A stretch of DNA of 64,000 nt from Spirochaetia bacterium (GTDB lineage Bacteria > Spirochaetota > Spirochaetia > Treponematales > Breznakiellaceae). Below the pieces are notes generated by a model. That model was not told the DNA's origin. It did not search any database and saw nothing but the letters and a program-made list of their open reading frames with translations. The stretch is from NCBI GenBank assembly GCA_025997595.1, contig BNUU01000005.1, positions 10,218-74,217 of the forward strand, read 5' to 3'. Shown here piece by piece: positions 8,757-17,724 of the stretch (position 1 is the stretch's first letter; each line of letters starts with the position of its first letter). A program made the position numbers and the translations under genes.

Positions 8757-10496
8757 TTACACCCCTTCCTTCCCGCCGTCCTTTTTCCGTATCAGATTAC
8801 GCTGAATTTTGCCGCTGATCGTCTTTGGCAGCTCCGGGACAAATTCCACAATCCGGGGGTATTTGTAGGGTGCGGTGACCCGTTTGACGTGGTTCTGCAG
8901 TTCCTTCTCAAGTTCCTTTGAGGGGCTGAAACCCCGGGCAAGGACGATGGTGGCCTTGACCACCTGACCCCGGACCGGGTCCGACGCGGCGGTTACCGCA
9001 CATTCCAGTACCGAAGGATGCTCCATCAGGGCGCTTTCAACTTCGAAGGGACCGATGCGGTAACCGGAGCATTTGATCACATCATCGTTGCGGCCGACGA
9101 ACCAATAGTAACCGTCCGCATCGTGCCAGGCCATATCGCCGGTGTGGTAGACCCCGTCGTACCACGCAGCTTTGGTGATGTCATCGTCTTTCCAGTAACC
9201 GCGGAAGAGACCCGGCACACCGGACTGGCCCTTGCCCAAAAAAGTTTCGCCGGGCCGGGGATAGGCCCCGGCAGCAGTAATACTAATATTACCCACGATG
9301 CCGTCATCGCAGGGCTTGCCGTCCTCGTCTAATAAATTGAGGCCGAAGAGAGGCGCGGGCTTGCCCATGGAGCCGGGTTTGACCGGCAGCCATTTAAAAG
9401 TCGCCGCCATCACCGAAGTCTCCGACTGGCCGAAACCCTCGCGAATTTCCAGGCCCGTCATTTCCTTTATCTGACGAAACACCTCCGGGCTCAGGGGCTC
9501 TCCCGCCACGCCGGTGTGTTCAATAAAACTAAAATCGTAACCGGAAAGATCCTCCTTGATGAGGAAGCGGAAGATCGTGGCGGTGGCACAGAAGGTGGCG
9601 GGCCGCAGCCGCTGGAGGGCGTCGAGCATTCCGTGGGGGGTGAATTTTTCCGTGTCGTAGGCGCCCACCGCCGCCCCGCAGATCCACTGGCCGTAAATTT
9701 TGCCCCAGGCGAATTTGGCCCAGCCGGAATCGGTTTGGGTCATGTGGACCTTATTGTTCTGAACGTTTTGCCAGTACTTTGCGGTGACGATGTGCCCCAG
9801 GGCCAGGCTGTGGTTGTGGAGCACCATTTTTGGCATCCCGGTGGTACCGGAGGAAAAGTAGATCAGCATGGGTTCACCGGTGCGGGTGGCTGCCGCGCCC
9901 GTGGGCCGCGTAAAATCCCCGGCGGCTTTTTCAATTTCGGCGCGCATATCAAGGAAGCCCGCAGGAATACTGTTGCCCACCACCGCAACTGTTTTGACGC
10001 TTTCGCATTCCGGCAGAGCTGCGCCGATATTGTTCAGCAGTTCCCTGTCATCAACGCTGATGAGGAGTTTAACCTCGGCGATGTTACAGCGGTAAATAAT
10101 ATCCTTCTGGGTAAGCTGAAAGGTGCCGGGGATACAGACGGCGCCGATCTTCATCAGGGCGGTCATCAGGACCCAGACTTCGGGGCGCTGTTTTAAAATC
10201 AGCATCACCACGTCGCCTTTTTTGATGCCCAGTGACAGCAACGCCTGGGCGGCTTTGTCGCTTTGGCGCTTGATGTCGGTAAAGGTGAAGGAGCGCATGG
10301 CCCCTTCGTCGTTGGTCCAGAGGAGGGCCAGCTTGTCCGGATCTATCCGGGCCCATTCGTCCACCACGTCAAAGGCGAAGTTGAAGTTCTCCGGCACATT
10401 GCAGCGGTAGTTGGCGTAGAAATCATCGTAACTGTCGAATTCGATCCGGGGGCAATAGCGGGATAGGATCTCGCTGCCGTTTGTGTTTTCGCTCAT
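8757..10496 (-). CDS. AMP-forming acyl-CoA synthetase (acetyl/medium-chain type)
   Basis: 579-residue adenylate-forming ligase that activates a carboxylic acid with ATP and joins it to CoA. Motifs: the P-loop YFSSGTTGMPKMV (~205-218), the A5-type GFGQSE motif, HTGD (A7), the hinge/A8 KCSGYRIGPFEVE, and the acylation-sensitive lysine in PKTISGKIQRN near the C-terminus. The layout is that of the medium-chain/acetyl-CoA synthetase branch; the exact acid cannot be read. It lies 5 nt downstream of an XRE-cupin regulator gene and is probably co-transcribed with and controlled by it. Start ATG 10496 with AGGA upstream. Confidence 0.9.
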   Translation of the reverse strand: MSENTNGSEILSRYCPRIEFDSYDDFYANYRCNVPENFNFAFDVVDEWARIDPDKLALLWTNDEGAMRSFTFTDIKRQSDKAAQALLSLGIKKGDVVMLILKQRPEVWVLMTALMKIGAVCIPGTFQLTQKDIIYRCNIAEVKLLISVDDRELLNNIGAALPECESVKTVAVVGNSIPAGFLDMRAEIEKAAGDFTRPTGAAATRTGEPMLIYFSSGTTGMPKMVLHNHSLALGHIVTAKYWQNVQNNKVHMTQTDSGWAKFAWGKIYGQWICGAAVGAYDTEKFTPHGMLDALQRLRPATFCATATIFRFLIKEDLSGYDFSFIEHTGVAGEPLSPEVFRQIKEMTGLEIREGFGQSETSVMAATFKWLPVKPGSMGKPAPLFGLNLLDEDGKPCDDGIVGNISITAAGAYPRPGETFLGKGQSGVPGLFRGYWKDDDITKAAWYDGVYHTGDMAWHDADGYYWFVGRNDDVIKCSGYRIGPFEVESALMEHPSVLECAVTAASDPVRGQVVKATIVLARGFSPSKELEKELQNHVKRVTAPYKYPRIVEFVPELPKTISGKIQRNLIRKKDGGKEGV

Positions 10497-10501
10497 CGTA
10501 A

Positions 10502-11065
10502 TTATTCCTGTATAATGGTGATGAATTTAGCCGGCGCGCCAAGCGCCGCCTGGCCGTGGGGAATTCCGGCGTCAAAGTAGATGGTGTCCCCGGCTTTTAG
10601 ATCGTATTCCCGCTTGCCAACGGTGACCCGCACGGCGCCTTCAACTACATAGTTGAATTCCTGGCCGGAATGTTTTACCAGCGGAGCCGGGGGCTTGCTC
10701 GGGTCCAGGTAGACCAGCAGGGGTTCCATGGTCCGGTCCTTGAAATTGTAGGCCAGGCTGGAAAATTCATAGCCGGGGTAGCGCTCCACCTGGATGCCCT
10801 TCCCGGCGCGGCACACACTGGCGGTGTCCATCCGGGGGGCCTCCCCGGTGAGCAGCACCGTGGTATCCGTTCCCAGGCGGCTTGAAATCTTGTAGAGTGC
10901 GCTGATGGGGATATCCGCCTCGCCGGATTCGTACCGGGCGTAGGTTTCGTAGGGAATCCCGATATCCTTTGCCATATCCATGGCGCTGATCTCCAGTATT
11001 TCCCGCAGTTCCCTGATCCTGCCGGGGATCTGGATCAGGTTATCATCTATTGGCATATTCGGCAT
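10502..11065 (-). CDS. XRE-family regulator with cupin domain
   Basis: 187 residues. Residues ~12-70 form a Cro/C1-type helix-turn-helix (IRELREILEISAMDMAKDIGIPYETYARYESGE). Residues ~115-185 form a cupin barrel (VKHSGQEFNYVVEGAVRVTVG...GDTIYFDAGIPHG), which usually binds a small ligand. Start ATG 11065 after AGGAGA. It is the first gene of a two-gene operon with the acyl-CoA synthetase, so the natural reading is a ligand-responsive regulator of carboxylic-acid activation. A TATACT-like box lies about 30 nt before the start. The ligand is unknown. Confidence 0.9.
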   Translation of the reverse strand: MPNMPIDDNLIQIPGRIRELREILEISAMDMAKDIGIPYETYARYESGEADIPISALYKISSRLGTDTTVLLTGEAPRMDTASVCRAGKGIQVERYPGYEFSSLAYNFKDRTMEPLLVYLDPSKPPAPLVKHSGQEFNYVVEGAVRVTVGKREYDLKAGDTIYFDAGIPHGQAALGAPAKFITIIQE

Positions 11066-11104
11066 GGGCGTTGTCTCCTGTTATTTCTATTGTATAGTAT
11101 AAAG

Positions 11105-11899
11105 TTAATCTTTTAGAAAATTCCAGAGATCCTGCCCGGTGTCCCGCTCGTCCGCATCGAGGATCTTCACCGGCAGGGATACGGTCGCGCTGCCGCGGGA
11201 ATCGCAGCGGCCGGGGCTCATTTTGAGGTCCGCGATGGCGTTCCCCTTGATTGCCGCAACGTAATCCGCAATGGTTTTCATCTTTTTGTTGAGGTACACC
11301 CCGAACACATCCCCCGCCGCAAGCTGGCCTGTTTCGTGGATGTCGGAACCTGCGGTCACCGGGAGGCCAAGCTTTTTGGCATAGCGCAGGGCCAGGGCAT
11401 CGAAGCTTTGATCGTGGTTCCCCGCATTCGCCGCTTCCACCCCATCTACCAGAGCAGGGGACAAGGTAATGCTATGAATGTAGTAGTGCTGCCGGAAAGG
11501 ATGGGCCTGGACCACGCAGCCCCCGGCCTCCCGCACCGCCCGGTACTGCTCCTTCCGGGACCAGTGGGCCGCCTCGGGGTGTTCCATGAGCCAGTCCTTG
11601 CCAAGGCCGTAGATCAGGTAGTCATCGTCGTCAAAGGTTTCTTCCCAGCTGAAGAACACGTCCAGTCCCTGCCGCTCGCCCTCGTTTCGGGCATCCTCGA
11701 AACCCCGGCAGAATTGATTGACAAATTCCCGCCACGGCAGGCTCCGGCTTACCGTACAATTCCCCTTGTAAAAATGGTCGGTCACGATGATTCCGGTGTA
11801 ACCCAGCTGCTTGTATCCCCGGATATACTCCCGGCCCCGGCTCTCCCCGCAGGCGCTGGTTTGACTGGTGTGGAGGTGGGTTTCGTAAAGGTACGGCAT
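11105..11899 (-). CDS. PHP-domain metal-dependent phosphoesterase
   Basis: 264 residues. The N-terminus YETHLHTSQTSACG is the first PHP metal-binding motif (HxH), followed by VTDHF, the acidic SWEETFD, the VQAHPFRQH motif and TAGSDIHE near residue 200. Together these give the metal ligands of PHP hydrolases such as histidinol-phosphatase-like or nucleic-acid phosphoesterases. The substrate is unknown. A TATACT box ends 8 nt before ATG 11899, so the mRNA is probably leaderless. It stands alone between the XRE-cupin regulator and the trxB-nagZ-GNAT operon, all on the minus strand. Confidence 0.87.
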   Translation of the reverse strand: MPYLYETHLHTSQTSACGESRGREYIRGYKQLGYTGIIVTDHFYKGNCTVSRSLPWREFVNQFCRGFEDARNEGERQGLDVFFSWEETFDDDDYLIYGLGKDWLMEHPEAAHWSRKEQYRAVREAGGCVVQAHPFRQHYYIHSITLSPALVDGVEAANAGNHDQSFDALALRYAKKLGLPVTAGSDIHETGQLAAGDVFGVYLNKKMKTIADYVAAIKGNAIADLKMSPGRCDSRGSATVSLPVKILDADERDTGQDLWNFLKD

Positions 11900-11953
11900 A
11901 ATAATCCAGTATAACAGAAAAACGCCGCCTGTTTCTATCTATATTATTTTGCC

Positions 11954-12811
11954 CTAATAATAGCTGATCCGGTAATCCGCCAAAAATTCAAAGCCGAGGC
12001 TGCGGTACACGGACCGGGCGGCGGGGTTTTGTTTCTTCACAAAGAGGGAGAGCCCCTTGCCGGTGAGGAGGAGGTCGCGGAAAAGTTCCGCGCAGAGCCG
12101 GGTGGCGATGCCCCGGCCCCGGTAATCGGGGTGGACATATACGCCGCCGATTTGGTAACGGGTAAAGGATTTTGCGCTGGTGTTTGCCTTGGCGATTATG
12201 CGGCCATCAAGTTCGGCGCCAAGGATATGCTCATGGGCCAGGATGTGTTCCAGGGCCGCCCTGCTGGAAGCGGGGTCGAATACCGCCCCGCGGGGCAGGA
12301 CCTCCTCCTGCTCATAGCCGGCCTGGAGGGGCAAAAGGTCCGCCATATCCCTGCTGTCGGGCCGCCGGAATTTCCCACCGGGGCCCACCTTAAAACAATC
12401 TGCGGCGGGCTCCCGGTCCAGGGACATCAAATCGTAATCGAAGCTTTCTACCGGGCGAACCCCGCAATGGGCTATACTGTTTTCTAAAATAATGACGTCT
12501 TCCCGCAGGCCCTGAACCGCATGGATCGGTATGTTACGAACAAGCCGGTTCAGAAAACGGGGGACCGGAATTTCCCCCAGGCCGTTAAACACGGGAAAGA
12601 AGGACCGCTTGCTGTGAATCAGCAGGGCCTCGACTTTGCCCTTTCCGTCCTGCAAAACCCATACATGATCATGGAGAAAGGAACGGTGCAAAAACCGGCC
12701 GCAGGCCGCCACACAAAAGGGCTCCCGTTCCCGTAAGAACGCCTCCGGCCTGCTGTCGCGCCTTCCCGCATTTCGCCAGCGCTGTGGCTTGTTCAAGAGT
12801 TGGAGGTTCAA
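11954..12811 (-). CDS. GNAT-family N-acetyltransferase
   Basis: 285 residues. The C-terminal ~110 residues are a GNAT fold: IIAKANTSAKSFTRYQIGGVYVHPDYRGRG is spread over residues ~200-240, with the acetyl-CoA loop DYRGRGIA and the ending AARSVYRSLGFEFLADYRI. The N-terminal part is a family-specific extension, as in GNAT proteins of the DUF4081/FR47 type. The start is TTG 12811, whose TTGA overlaps the stop of nagZ, so translation is coupled. Third gene of the operon trxB-nagZ-GNAT. The acceptor is not identifiable; the neighbour suggests but does not show a cell-wall sugar. Confidence 0.82.
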   Translation of the reverse strand: MNLQLLNKPQRWRNAGRRDSRPEAFLREREPFCVAACGRFLHRSFLHDHVWVLQDGKGKVEALLIHSKRSFFPVFNGLGEIPVPRFLNRLVRNIPIHAVQGLREDVIILENSIAHCGVRPVESFDYDLMSLDREPAADCFKVGPGGKFRRPDSRDMADLLPLQAGYEQEEVLPRGAVFDPASSRAALEHILAHEHILGAELDGRIIAKANTSAKSFTRYQIGGVYVHPDYRGRGIATRLCAELFRDLLLTGKGLSLFVKKQNPAARSVYRSLGFEFLADYRISYY

Positions 12812-14475
12812 GGGAGCCTCCCCCCTGCGGGGATTCGGCCCAGGATGGCGGAAAAGCCCGCCGCAAAGGATTCCCGTGCATAGCTGTAAACCGCAATCGC
12901 CCCATCCGCCCAGGGGACGCTTTCAAGGTAGACCGGACTCAACACGGAAAAAACAATCACCCGCTTTTTGAGGGATTGCAGGGCCCGCAGAAAAGCTAAG
13001 CCCTCCGCATCGGAAAGGCAGAAGATCACCGTGTCGGCGTTCCGGGCCATGGCGGTAAATTCGGCGGTTCCCCGTGAAGTAGAATACCAGTAGGCAGAAG
13101 CCCCGGGGTAAGCGGCCCTTCCCAGGGTGAAAAAATCTACATACTGCCCCGCCAGCAGGACCCGCCCGGCGTCCTCAGTCTTGAGGGGGATCACCGGAGA
13201 GGCGCCGGATCCGCCCCGGACCACAGTAACACTGCGGGCGGCGAGATCCAGGAAGAAGGCGGCGCCCTCTGGATTGGGCAGTTCGGTTTCAAGCCTTGCG
13301 GGATCCGGTATGTAGGGGACTTTTTTTTCGCCCCGGAGGTATTCAAATTTCACTGCCAGCACCCGCCGGCAGGCGTCCCGGACACGGGCGCGGAATACCT
13401 CATCATCCTTCATGGCGTTTACCAGGGAGGTCCAGATTGGGTCCCAAAGACTCGGTGTTTTTGAAAGCAGGATGATATCGTTCCCCGCAAGCAGGGCCTG
13501 CCGGGCCGCGCGGGAAAGACTCCCCGCCCAGGTGGTGGCTCCGTTCATCATAAGATCGTCGGTGATGATAATTCCCCGGAAACCAATTTTTTCCCGAAGT
13601 ACATCATTTAAAAACCAGGATGAAAGGGATGCCGGGGCGTCCGCAGCTTTGGTGTTGGGAAACGCCAGGTGACCGCTCATCACCGCCGGGAGCCCCTCTT
13701 TGGTAAGCAGCCGGTAGGGCACGAGTTCCCGGTCCCAGAGGGTCTCGAAGCTTGCCGAAATCTGGGGCAGCACCCCATGGGAATCCAGGTCCGTGTCTCC
13801 GTGGCCGGGGTAATGCTTCGCCGTGGGGATGATCCCCGCCGCAAGCTGGCCCTTCATAAAGGCCGCCCCCAAAATTCCCGCCTTGACGGGATCGTCCCCA
13901 AAGGCGCGGGGCCCAATCAGCACAGAATCTCTGTTGGTAAACAGATCTACTGTGGGGGCAAAATTCATGTTGATACCCAATACCGCCAACTCTTTGCCGA
14001 TGTAATACCCCGATAGGTATGCGTCCCGCGGATACCCCGATGCGCCGATGGCCATGTTCCCCGGGGTTTCGCTGGTACTTCCCTTCACATGGCGAATCCA
14101 GCCTCCCTCCTGATCCGTTGCCACCAGCAGGGGCAGGCCGAATTGCCCTTCCAGACTGAGGCGCTGCAGGGAGCCCACGGTCTCCGCGAGCCGCCGGGTG
14201 TCTCCGGTGTTCCAGCCGAAAATTTTAATTCCGCTGATATTCCTGTCCCGTATCCAGTCAAGGATCAGCGGAGAAGGGTCCGCGCCCACCCAGCCCAGCA
14301 TAAAGGTCTGCGCCAGGGCCTGCTCGTCGCTCATGGCTTTTTCCATGGCGGCGGCAAGTTCCGCAGGGCTGCCGGGGTCAGTAAAACTGAGGGATAAAAG
14401 ATTCTGCGCAGTAATACTAAAAAACAGCAGTACTGTTATGACAAGAGCAGAAAAACTGCGAAGATTTACCATCAT
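12808..14475 (-). CDS. nagZ: Beta-N-acetylhexosaminidase, GH3 family
   Basis: 555 residues, a glycoside hydrolase family 3 enzyme removing terminal GlcNAc, as in peptidoglycan recycling. The family signature KHYPGHGDTDLDSHG carries the His-Asp catalytic dyad and ITDDLMMNGA the nucleophile aspartate. The N-terminus MMVNLRSFSALVITVLLFFS looks like a signal peptide, so it may act in the periplasm, unlike cytosolic E. coli NagZ. A C-terminal domain (~150 residues) beyond the catalytic barrel is also present. Start ATG 14475 overlaps the trxB stop (ATGA). The end overlaps the GNAT gene. Confidence 0.92.
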   Translation of the reverse strand: MMVNLRSFSALVITVLLFFSITAQNLLSLSFTDPGSPAELAAAMEKAMSDEQALAQTFMLGWVGADPSPLILDWIRDRNISGIKIFGWNTGDTRRLAETVGSLQRLSLEGQFGLPLLVATDQEGGWIRHVKGSTSETPGNMAIGASGYPRDAYLSGYYIGKELAVLGINMNFAPTVDLFTNRDSVLIGPRAFGDDPVKAGILGAAFMKGQLAAGIIPTAKHYPGHGDTDLDSHGVLPQISASFETLWDRELVPYRLLTKEGLPAVMSGHLAFPNTKAADAPASLSSWFLNDVLREKIGFRGIIITDDLMMNGATTWAGSLSRAARQALLAGNDIILLSKTPSLWDPIWTSLVNAMKDDEVFRARVRDACRRVLAVKFEYLRGEKKVPYIPDPARLETELPNPEGAAFFLDLAARSVTVVRGGSGASPVIPLKTEDAGRVLLAGQYVDFFTLGRAAYPGASAYWYSTSRGTAEFTAMARNADTVIFCLSDAEGLAFLRALQSLKKRVIVFSVLSPVYLESVPWADGAIAVYSYARESFAAGFSAILGRIPAGGRLP

Positions 14476-15428
14476 AGTATTTCTGTCAGATACTCCGCCG
14501 CGCAATGGGCCGCAATGGCCCCCTCGGCGGCGGCGACTACCACCTGCCGGAAGGGGCCGGCGCGGACATCCCCGGCAACAAAGAGCCCCGGCACGGAGCT
14601 TGCCATTTTTTGATCCGTGATGATGTAACCGTTTTCGTCTTTTTCGGCGTCGGGCACAAGGGATGTTTGGGGAATGGTCCCCGCGAAAATAAAAACCGCA
14701 TCGGCGGCTTCTTCGCAGGTTTCACCGATTCCCCTGCCGTCATTTCCGGTACGTTCAAGCAGCACCGAGGCGACCTTTTGTGCCCCCCGTATTTCTGTTA
14801 TCCGGGTGTTGAACCGGACTTCAATGTTGGGGTTGTGGAGGACCCGATCTGCCAAAGCCTTTTGCGCCCGGAAATGATCCCGCCGGTGAACCAGCACTAC
14901 CTGGGTGGACAGCCGGGAAAGGTACTGGGCCTCGTCGCAGGCCGCATCCCCGCCGCCTGCAACAAAGATCTTTTTGTTCCGGAAAAAGGGGCCGTCGCAG
15001 GTGGCGCAGTAGGAAACCCCCCGGCCGGAAAATTCCGCTTCCCCGGGGATGTCCAGGGTGCGGTGCTGCGCCCCGGTTGCAAGGATCACTGCGGGGGCGC
15101 AGCGGGTTTCGCCATTCCCCAAGGTCAGGGTAAAAAAGTTCCCCCCGCGCTTGAGTGACAAGACCGATTCAGATAAAAACTGCGCCCCAAAGCCTTCGGC
15201 CTGTTTGTGGAGATCCTGGGAAAATTCAAAACCCGTTTTCGGCGGAGCGTCATCAGAGCCCACATTGCCGGGATAGTTTTCAAGCACATCGATAAGCAGG
15301 GCCTGGCCGCCGGGGGCAAGCTGTTCGATCGCCAGGACCCGGAGATTTGCCCGCGCCCCGTATTGAGCGGCGGTCAATCCCGCAGGGCCCGCTCCAATGA
15401 TTATTAAATCCGCATCGGTTGTAGACAT
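14472..15428 (-). CDS. trxB: Thioredoxin reductase
   Basis: NADPH-dependent flavoenzyme that keeps thioredoxin reduced. 318 residues with the FAD motif IIGAGPAGLTAAQ (~10-22), the redox pair C141-A-T-C144 in YCATCDGPFF, the NADPH motif VAGGGDAACDEA and the C-terminal FAD motif FVAGDVRAGPFRQ. Start ATG 15428 with TAGGAG upstream. First gene of the operon trxB-nagZ-GNAT. It diverges from the transglutaminase-like gene at 15480, so the 51-bp gap holds both promoters. Confidence 0.96.
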   Translation of the reverse strand: MSTTDADLIIIGAGPAGLTAAQYGARANLRVLAIEQLAPGGQALLIDVLENYPGNVGSDDAPPKTGFEFSQDLHKQAEGFGAQFLSESVLSLKRGGNFFTLTLGNGETRCAPAVILATGAQHRTLDIPGEAEFSGRGVSYCATCDGPFFRNKKIFVAGGGDAACDEAQYLSRLSTQVVLVHRRDHFRAQKALADRVLHNPNIEVRFNTRITEIRGAQKVASVLLERTGNDGRGIGETCEEAADAVFIFAGTIPQTSLVPDAEKDENGYIITDQKMASSVPGLFVAGDVRAGPFRQVVVAAAEGAIAAHCAAEYLTEIL

Positions 15429-15479
15429 GGATACTCCTATATATATTCATATTATAATAAAAAAGGATATGATGATTCT

Positions 15480-16859
15480 ATGGTCGCACTGTTACTCCTT
15501 CTAATGCTTCAAGTTTTCCCCCTTTCCGCCCAATCCCCGGCCGCTGCTTTTCCCGCCCTGGAGCCGGACCCGCAGGCGGCGGAATTTGCCCGCCGGGGAC
15601 AAGCGGGGCCCTACACCTGGCAGGACCTGGCGGAGATCAGCCTCTGGGCCTCCGGGGCGGACGCCGGCGCTTCCCCTGCGCGGGGGCAGGCTTCGTACCG
15701 GGCGCTTATTGCCGCAGCGGCGGAGGAGCTGCAAAACGCGGCGGATCTTCCTCAAAATGAGCAGGAACGGGGGGAATATGTGCTTACCTTCATGCACAAA
15801 AAATTCCTCAAATCCTATTCGGCCCTGCAGACCCGGATCGATACGATCCTGTCCAACGGCAGGTACAACTGCGTTTCTTCGGCGGTACTCTACCTTATTT
15901 TGGCCGAAGCCGTGGGCCTTGAGGTGAAGGGCGTGATGACCCGCGACCATGCCTTTATCACGGTGTACGCCGGCGGGGAAGCCGCCGGGGGTATAGATGT
16001 GGAAACCACCAACCCTTACGGCTTTGATCCGGGGAACCGCCGGGATTTTCACGATGACTTCGGCAAGCTCACGGGCTTTGCATACGTGCCCGCCCGGAAC
16101 TACCGGGACCGGACCACCATCGGTGCACTTGAGCTTGTTTCCCTGATCCTGCACAACCGGATCGCCGATCTTGAAAGCCGTAAGCGCTTTGCCGAGGCGA
16201 TCCCCCTTGCGGTGAACCGGGCAAGCCTCCTTGCGGGCCGGAAGGACGGCGTTTCATCTTCCATTTTTGAGGACCCTGAAAAGGACCTCGTCGACCGGCT
16301 CCTCAACTACGGCGTTTCATTGATCAGTGCGGGAAAGGAAGAAGAGGGCCTCCGCTGGGCCACTTTGGCAAGCGGAAAATACCCCGATGCGGAACGGTGG
16401 CAGGAATTCATCTCCGCCGCAGAAGGCAACCGCATGGTCAAGCTTGCAAACCGGATAAGCAAAGCGGACCAGGCCGAAGGGATCCTTGCCGCCCTGGACC
16501 AGGCGGAAGCGGAGAAGCGGCTCCCCGCAAAACGGGCACAGGAACTGCGGAATTTTGTGATCCTCAAAACAGCAACACTGTTGAGCGCCGGCGCCGGCCA
16601 TGACTGGCTTGCAGGTATCGCCTGGCTCGAAGCATCCGTCGCCCGCTACGGGGCGGACCCGCGGCTGGAACAGGAAATCAAAAATTATAGATCAAACCGG
16701 GCGATAGATTTTCACAACCTTTTCGCCGCAGCCTTTAACAAGAAAAACTACAATGAAGCGAACCGCATCCTCCGGGAAGGCCTTGCGGAATTCCCCGACA
16801 ACCGGCAGTTACAGAATGACAGGAATACTGCGGAGAAGGCGGGAGTGATGAGGAATTAG
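15480..16859 (+). CDS. Exported transglutaminase-like protein with TPR-like C-terminus
   Basis: 459 residues with a signal peptide (MVALLLLLMLQVFPLSAQS). Residues ~90-200 form a transglutaminase-like core with a visible Cys-His-Asp set: C131 in NGRYNCVSSAVLY, H157 in TRDHAFITVY and D173 in GIDVETTNPYG. The rest (~210-455) is helical and TPR-like, ending in EANRILREGLAEFPDNRQLQ. Probably a periplasmic protease or peptide-processing enzyme; the substrate is unknown. The ATG at 15480 follows a TATGAT box by 6 nt, so the mRNA may be leaderless. Divergent from trxB. Confidence 0.75.
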   Translation: MVALLLLLMLQVFPLSAQSPAAAFPALEPDPQAAEFARRGQAGPYTWQDLAEISLWASGADAGASPARGQASYRALIAAAAEELQNAADLPQNEQERGEYVLTFMHKKFLKSYSALQTRIDTILSNGRYNCVSSAVLYLILAEAVGLEVKGVMTRDHAFITVYAGGEAAGGIDVETTNPYGFDPGNRRDFHDDFGKLTGFAYVPARNYRDRTTIGALELVSLILHNRIADLESRKRFAEAIPLAVNRASLLAGRKDGVSSSIFEDPEKDLVDRLLNYGVSLISAGKEEEGLRWATLASGKYPDAERWQEFISAAEGNRMVKLANRISKADQAEGILAALDQAEAEKRLPAKRAQELRNFVILKTATLLSAGAGHDWLAGIAWLEASVARYGADPRLEQEIKNYRSNRAIDFHNLFAAAFNKKNYNEANRILREGLAEFPDNRQLQNDRNTAEKAGVMRN

Positions 16860-16877
16860 GCGCAGGTAATAGCTTCC

Positions 16878-17687
16878 TTATTCTTTTTTCGCCAACCGCG
16901 CCGCCTTTGCAAAAATATCTCCAAAATACCGGCCTTCCTGTTCGGTGAGGCCCGCGCGGGAAATAAAGTCCCGGATGAACCGCTCCTGCTCCGCCCGGCC
17001 GGGGTGCCGGTAAAAGCCCAGGGCCTCCAGGTTCCGGGTGACCGCGGCGCACAGGGCGTCGGCCTGTTCCCGGCTCAGGGGGACCCATGCGCCTTTGACG
17101 GGCTCATCGGCTGCGGGTCCCAGGACCTGAAACAGCTCGTAGGCGTAGATCTGCACCGCATGGGACAGGTTGAGCGAGGGGAAGGTGTCGGAGACCGGTA
17201 TGTGGGAAGCGATATTGCAGAGGGCAAGCTCATCGTCCTCAAGGCCGGTACGCTCGTTGCCAAAGACCAGGGCGGTGGGGCCGGCAGCAGGGCTGCCGTT
17301 GGCGTTTCCGGCGGCATCGGCCTGCCCCGGCCGGTCCCGGAGCCAGGCCGCCAGTTCCCCGGGGGTCATGGTGATGTTTTTCCGGTGATGGCCCCGCCGC
17401 CGGGTGGTGCCTATCAGCAGGGCGCAGTCCGCCGCGGCTTCCGCAAGGGTGTCAAAAAAGGCGGCGCCATCCCAAACATCCGCCCCATGGACCGCCCGCG
17501 CCCGGATTACCGCTTCGCTCAGCGAAGCTTGCCCGTCAGGCAAGGCCGGTCCCTCCGGGGCGGGGCGGACAACTCCGGCAATCCGCAGCCGGGAAAGACC
17601 CATGTTCTTCATGGCCCGGCACACGGCCCCCACGTTCCCGCTCTCCGAAGGCCGGGAAAGGATAATCACAATATCTGACAGCCTCAT
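16878..17687 (-). CDS. SpoU/TrmH-family RNA methyltransferase (TrmJ-like)
   Basis: 269 residues with the SPOUT-fold signature of the TrmJ/LasT branch: N-terminal IVILSRPSESGNVGAVCRAMKNMG is spread over residues 7-30 (motif 1), ALVFGNERTGL (motif 2) and FPSLNLSHAVQIYAYELF (motif 3, knot). It likely 2'-O-methylates tRNA (position 32 in TrmJ) or rRNA. The C-terminal ~70 residues are a helical extension usual for TrmJ. Converges with the transglutaminase-like gene and diverges from the SDR gene. Confidence 0.88.
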   Translation of the reverse strand: MRLSDIVIILSRPSESGNVGAVCRAMKNMGLSRLRIAGVVRPAPEGPALPDGQASLSEAVIRARAVHGADVWDGAAFFDTLAEAAADCALLIGTTRRRGHHRKNITMTPGELAAWLRDRPGQADAAGNANGSPAAGPTALVFGNERTGLEDDELALCNIASHIPVSDTFPSLNLSHAVQIYAYELFQVLGPAADEPVKGAWVPLSREQADALCAAVTRNLEALGFYRHPGRAEQERFIRDFISRAGLTEQEGRYFGDIFAKAARLAKKE

Positions 17688-17724
17688 TTATCCATATTAA
17701 CCCAAAATGGTATATATTATAACG

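Noticed and set aside
14472-14475. TACTATGATG before nagZ as a promoter
   Set aside because: The sequence is the end of trxB, and the ATGA overlap explains expression by coupling.
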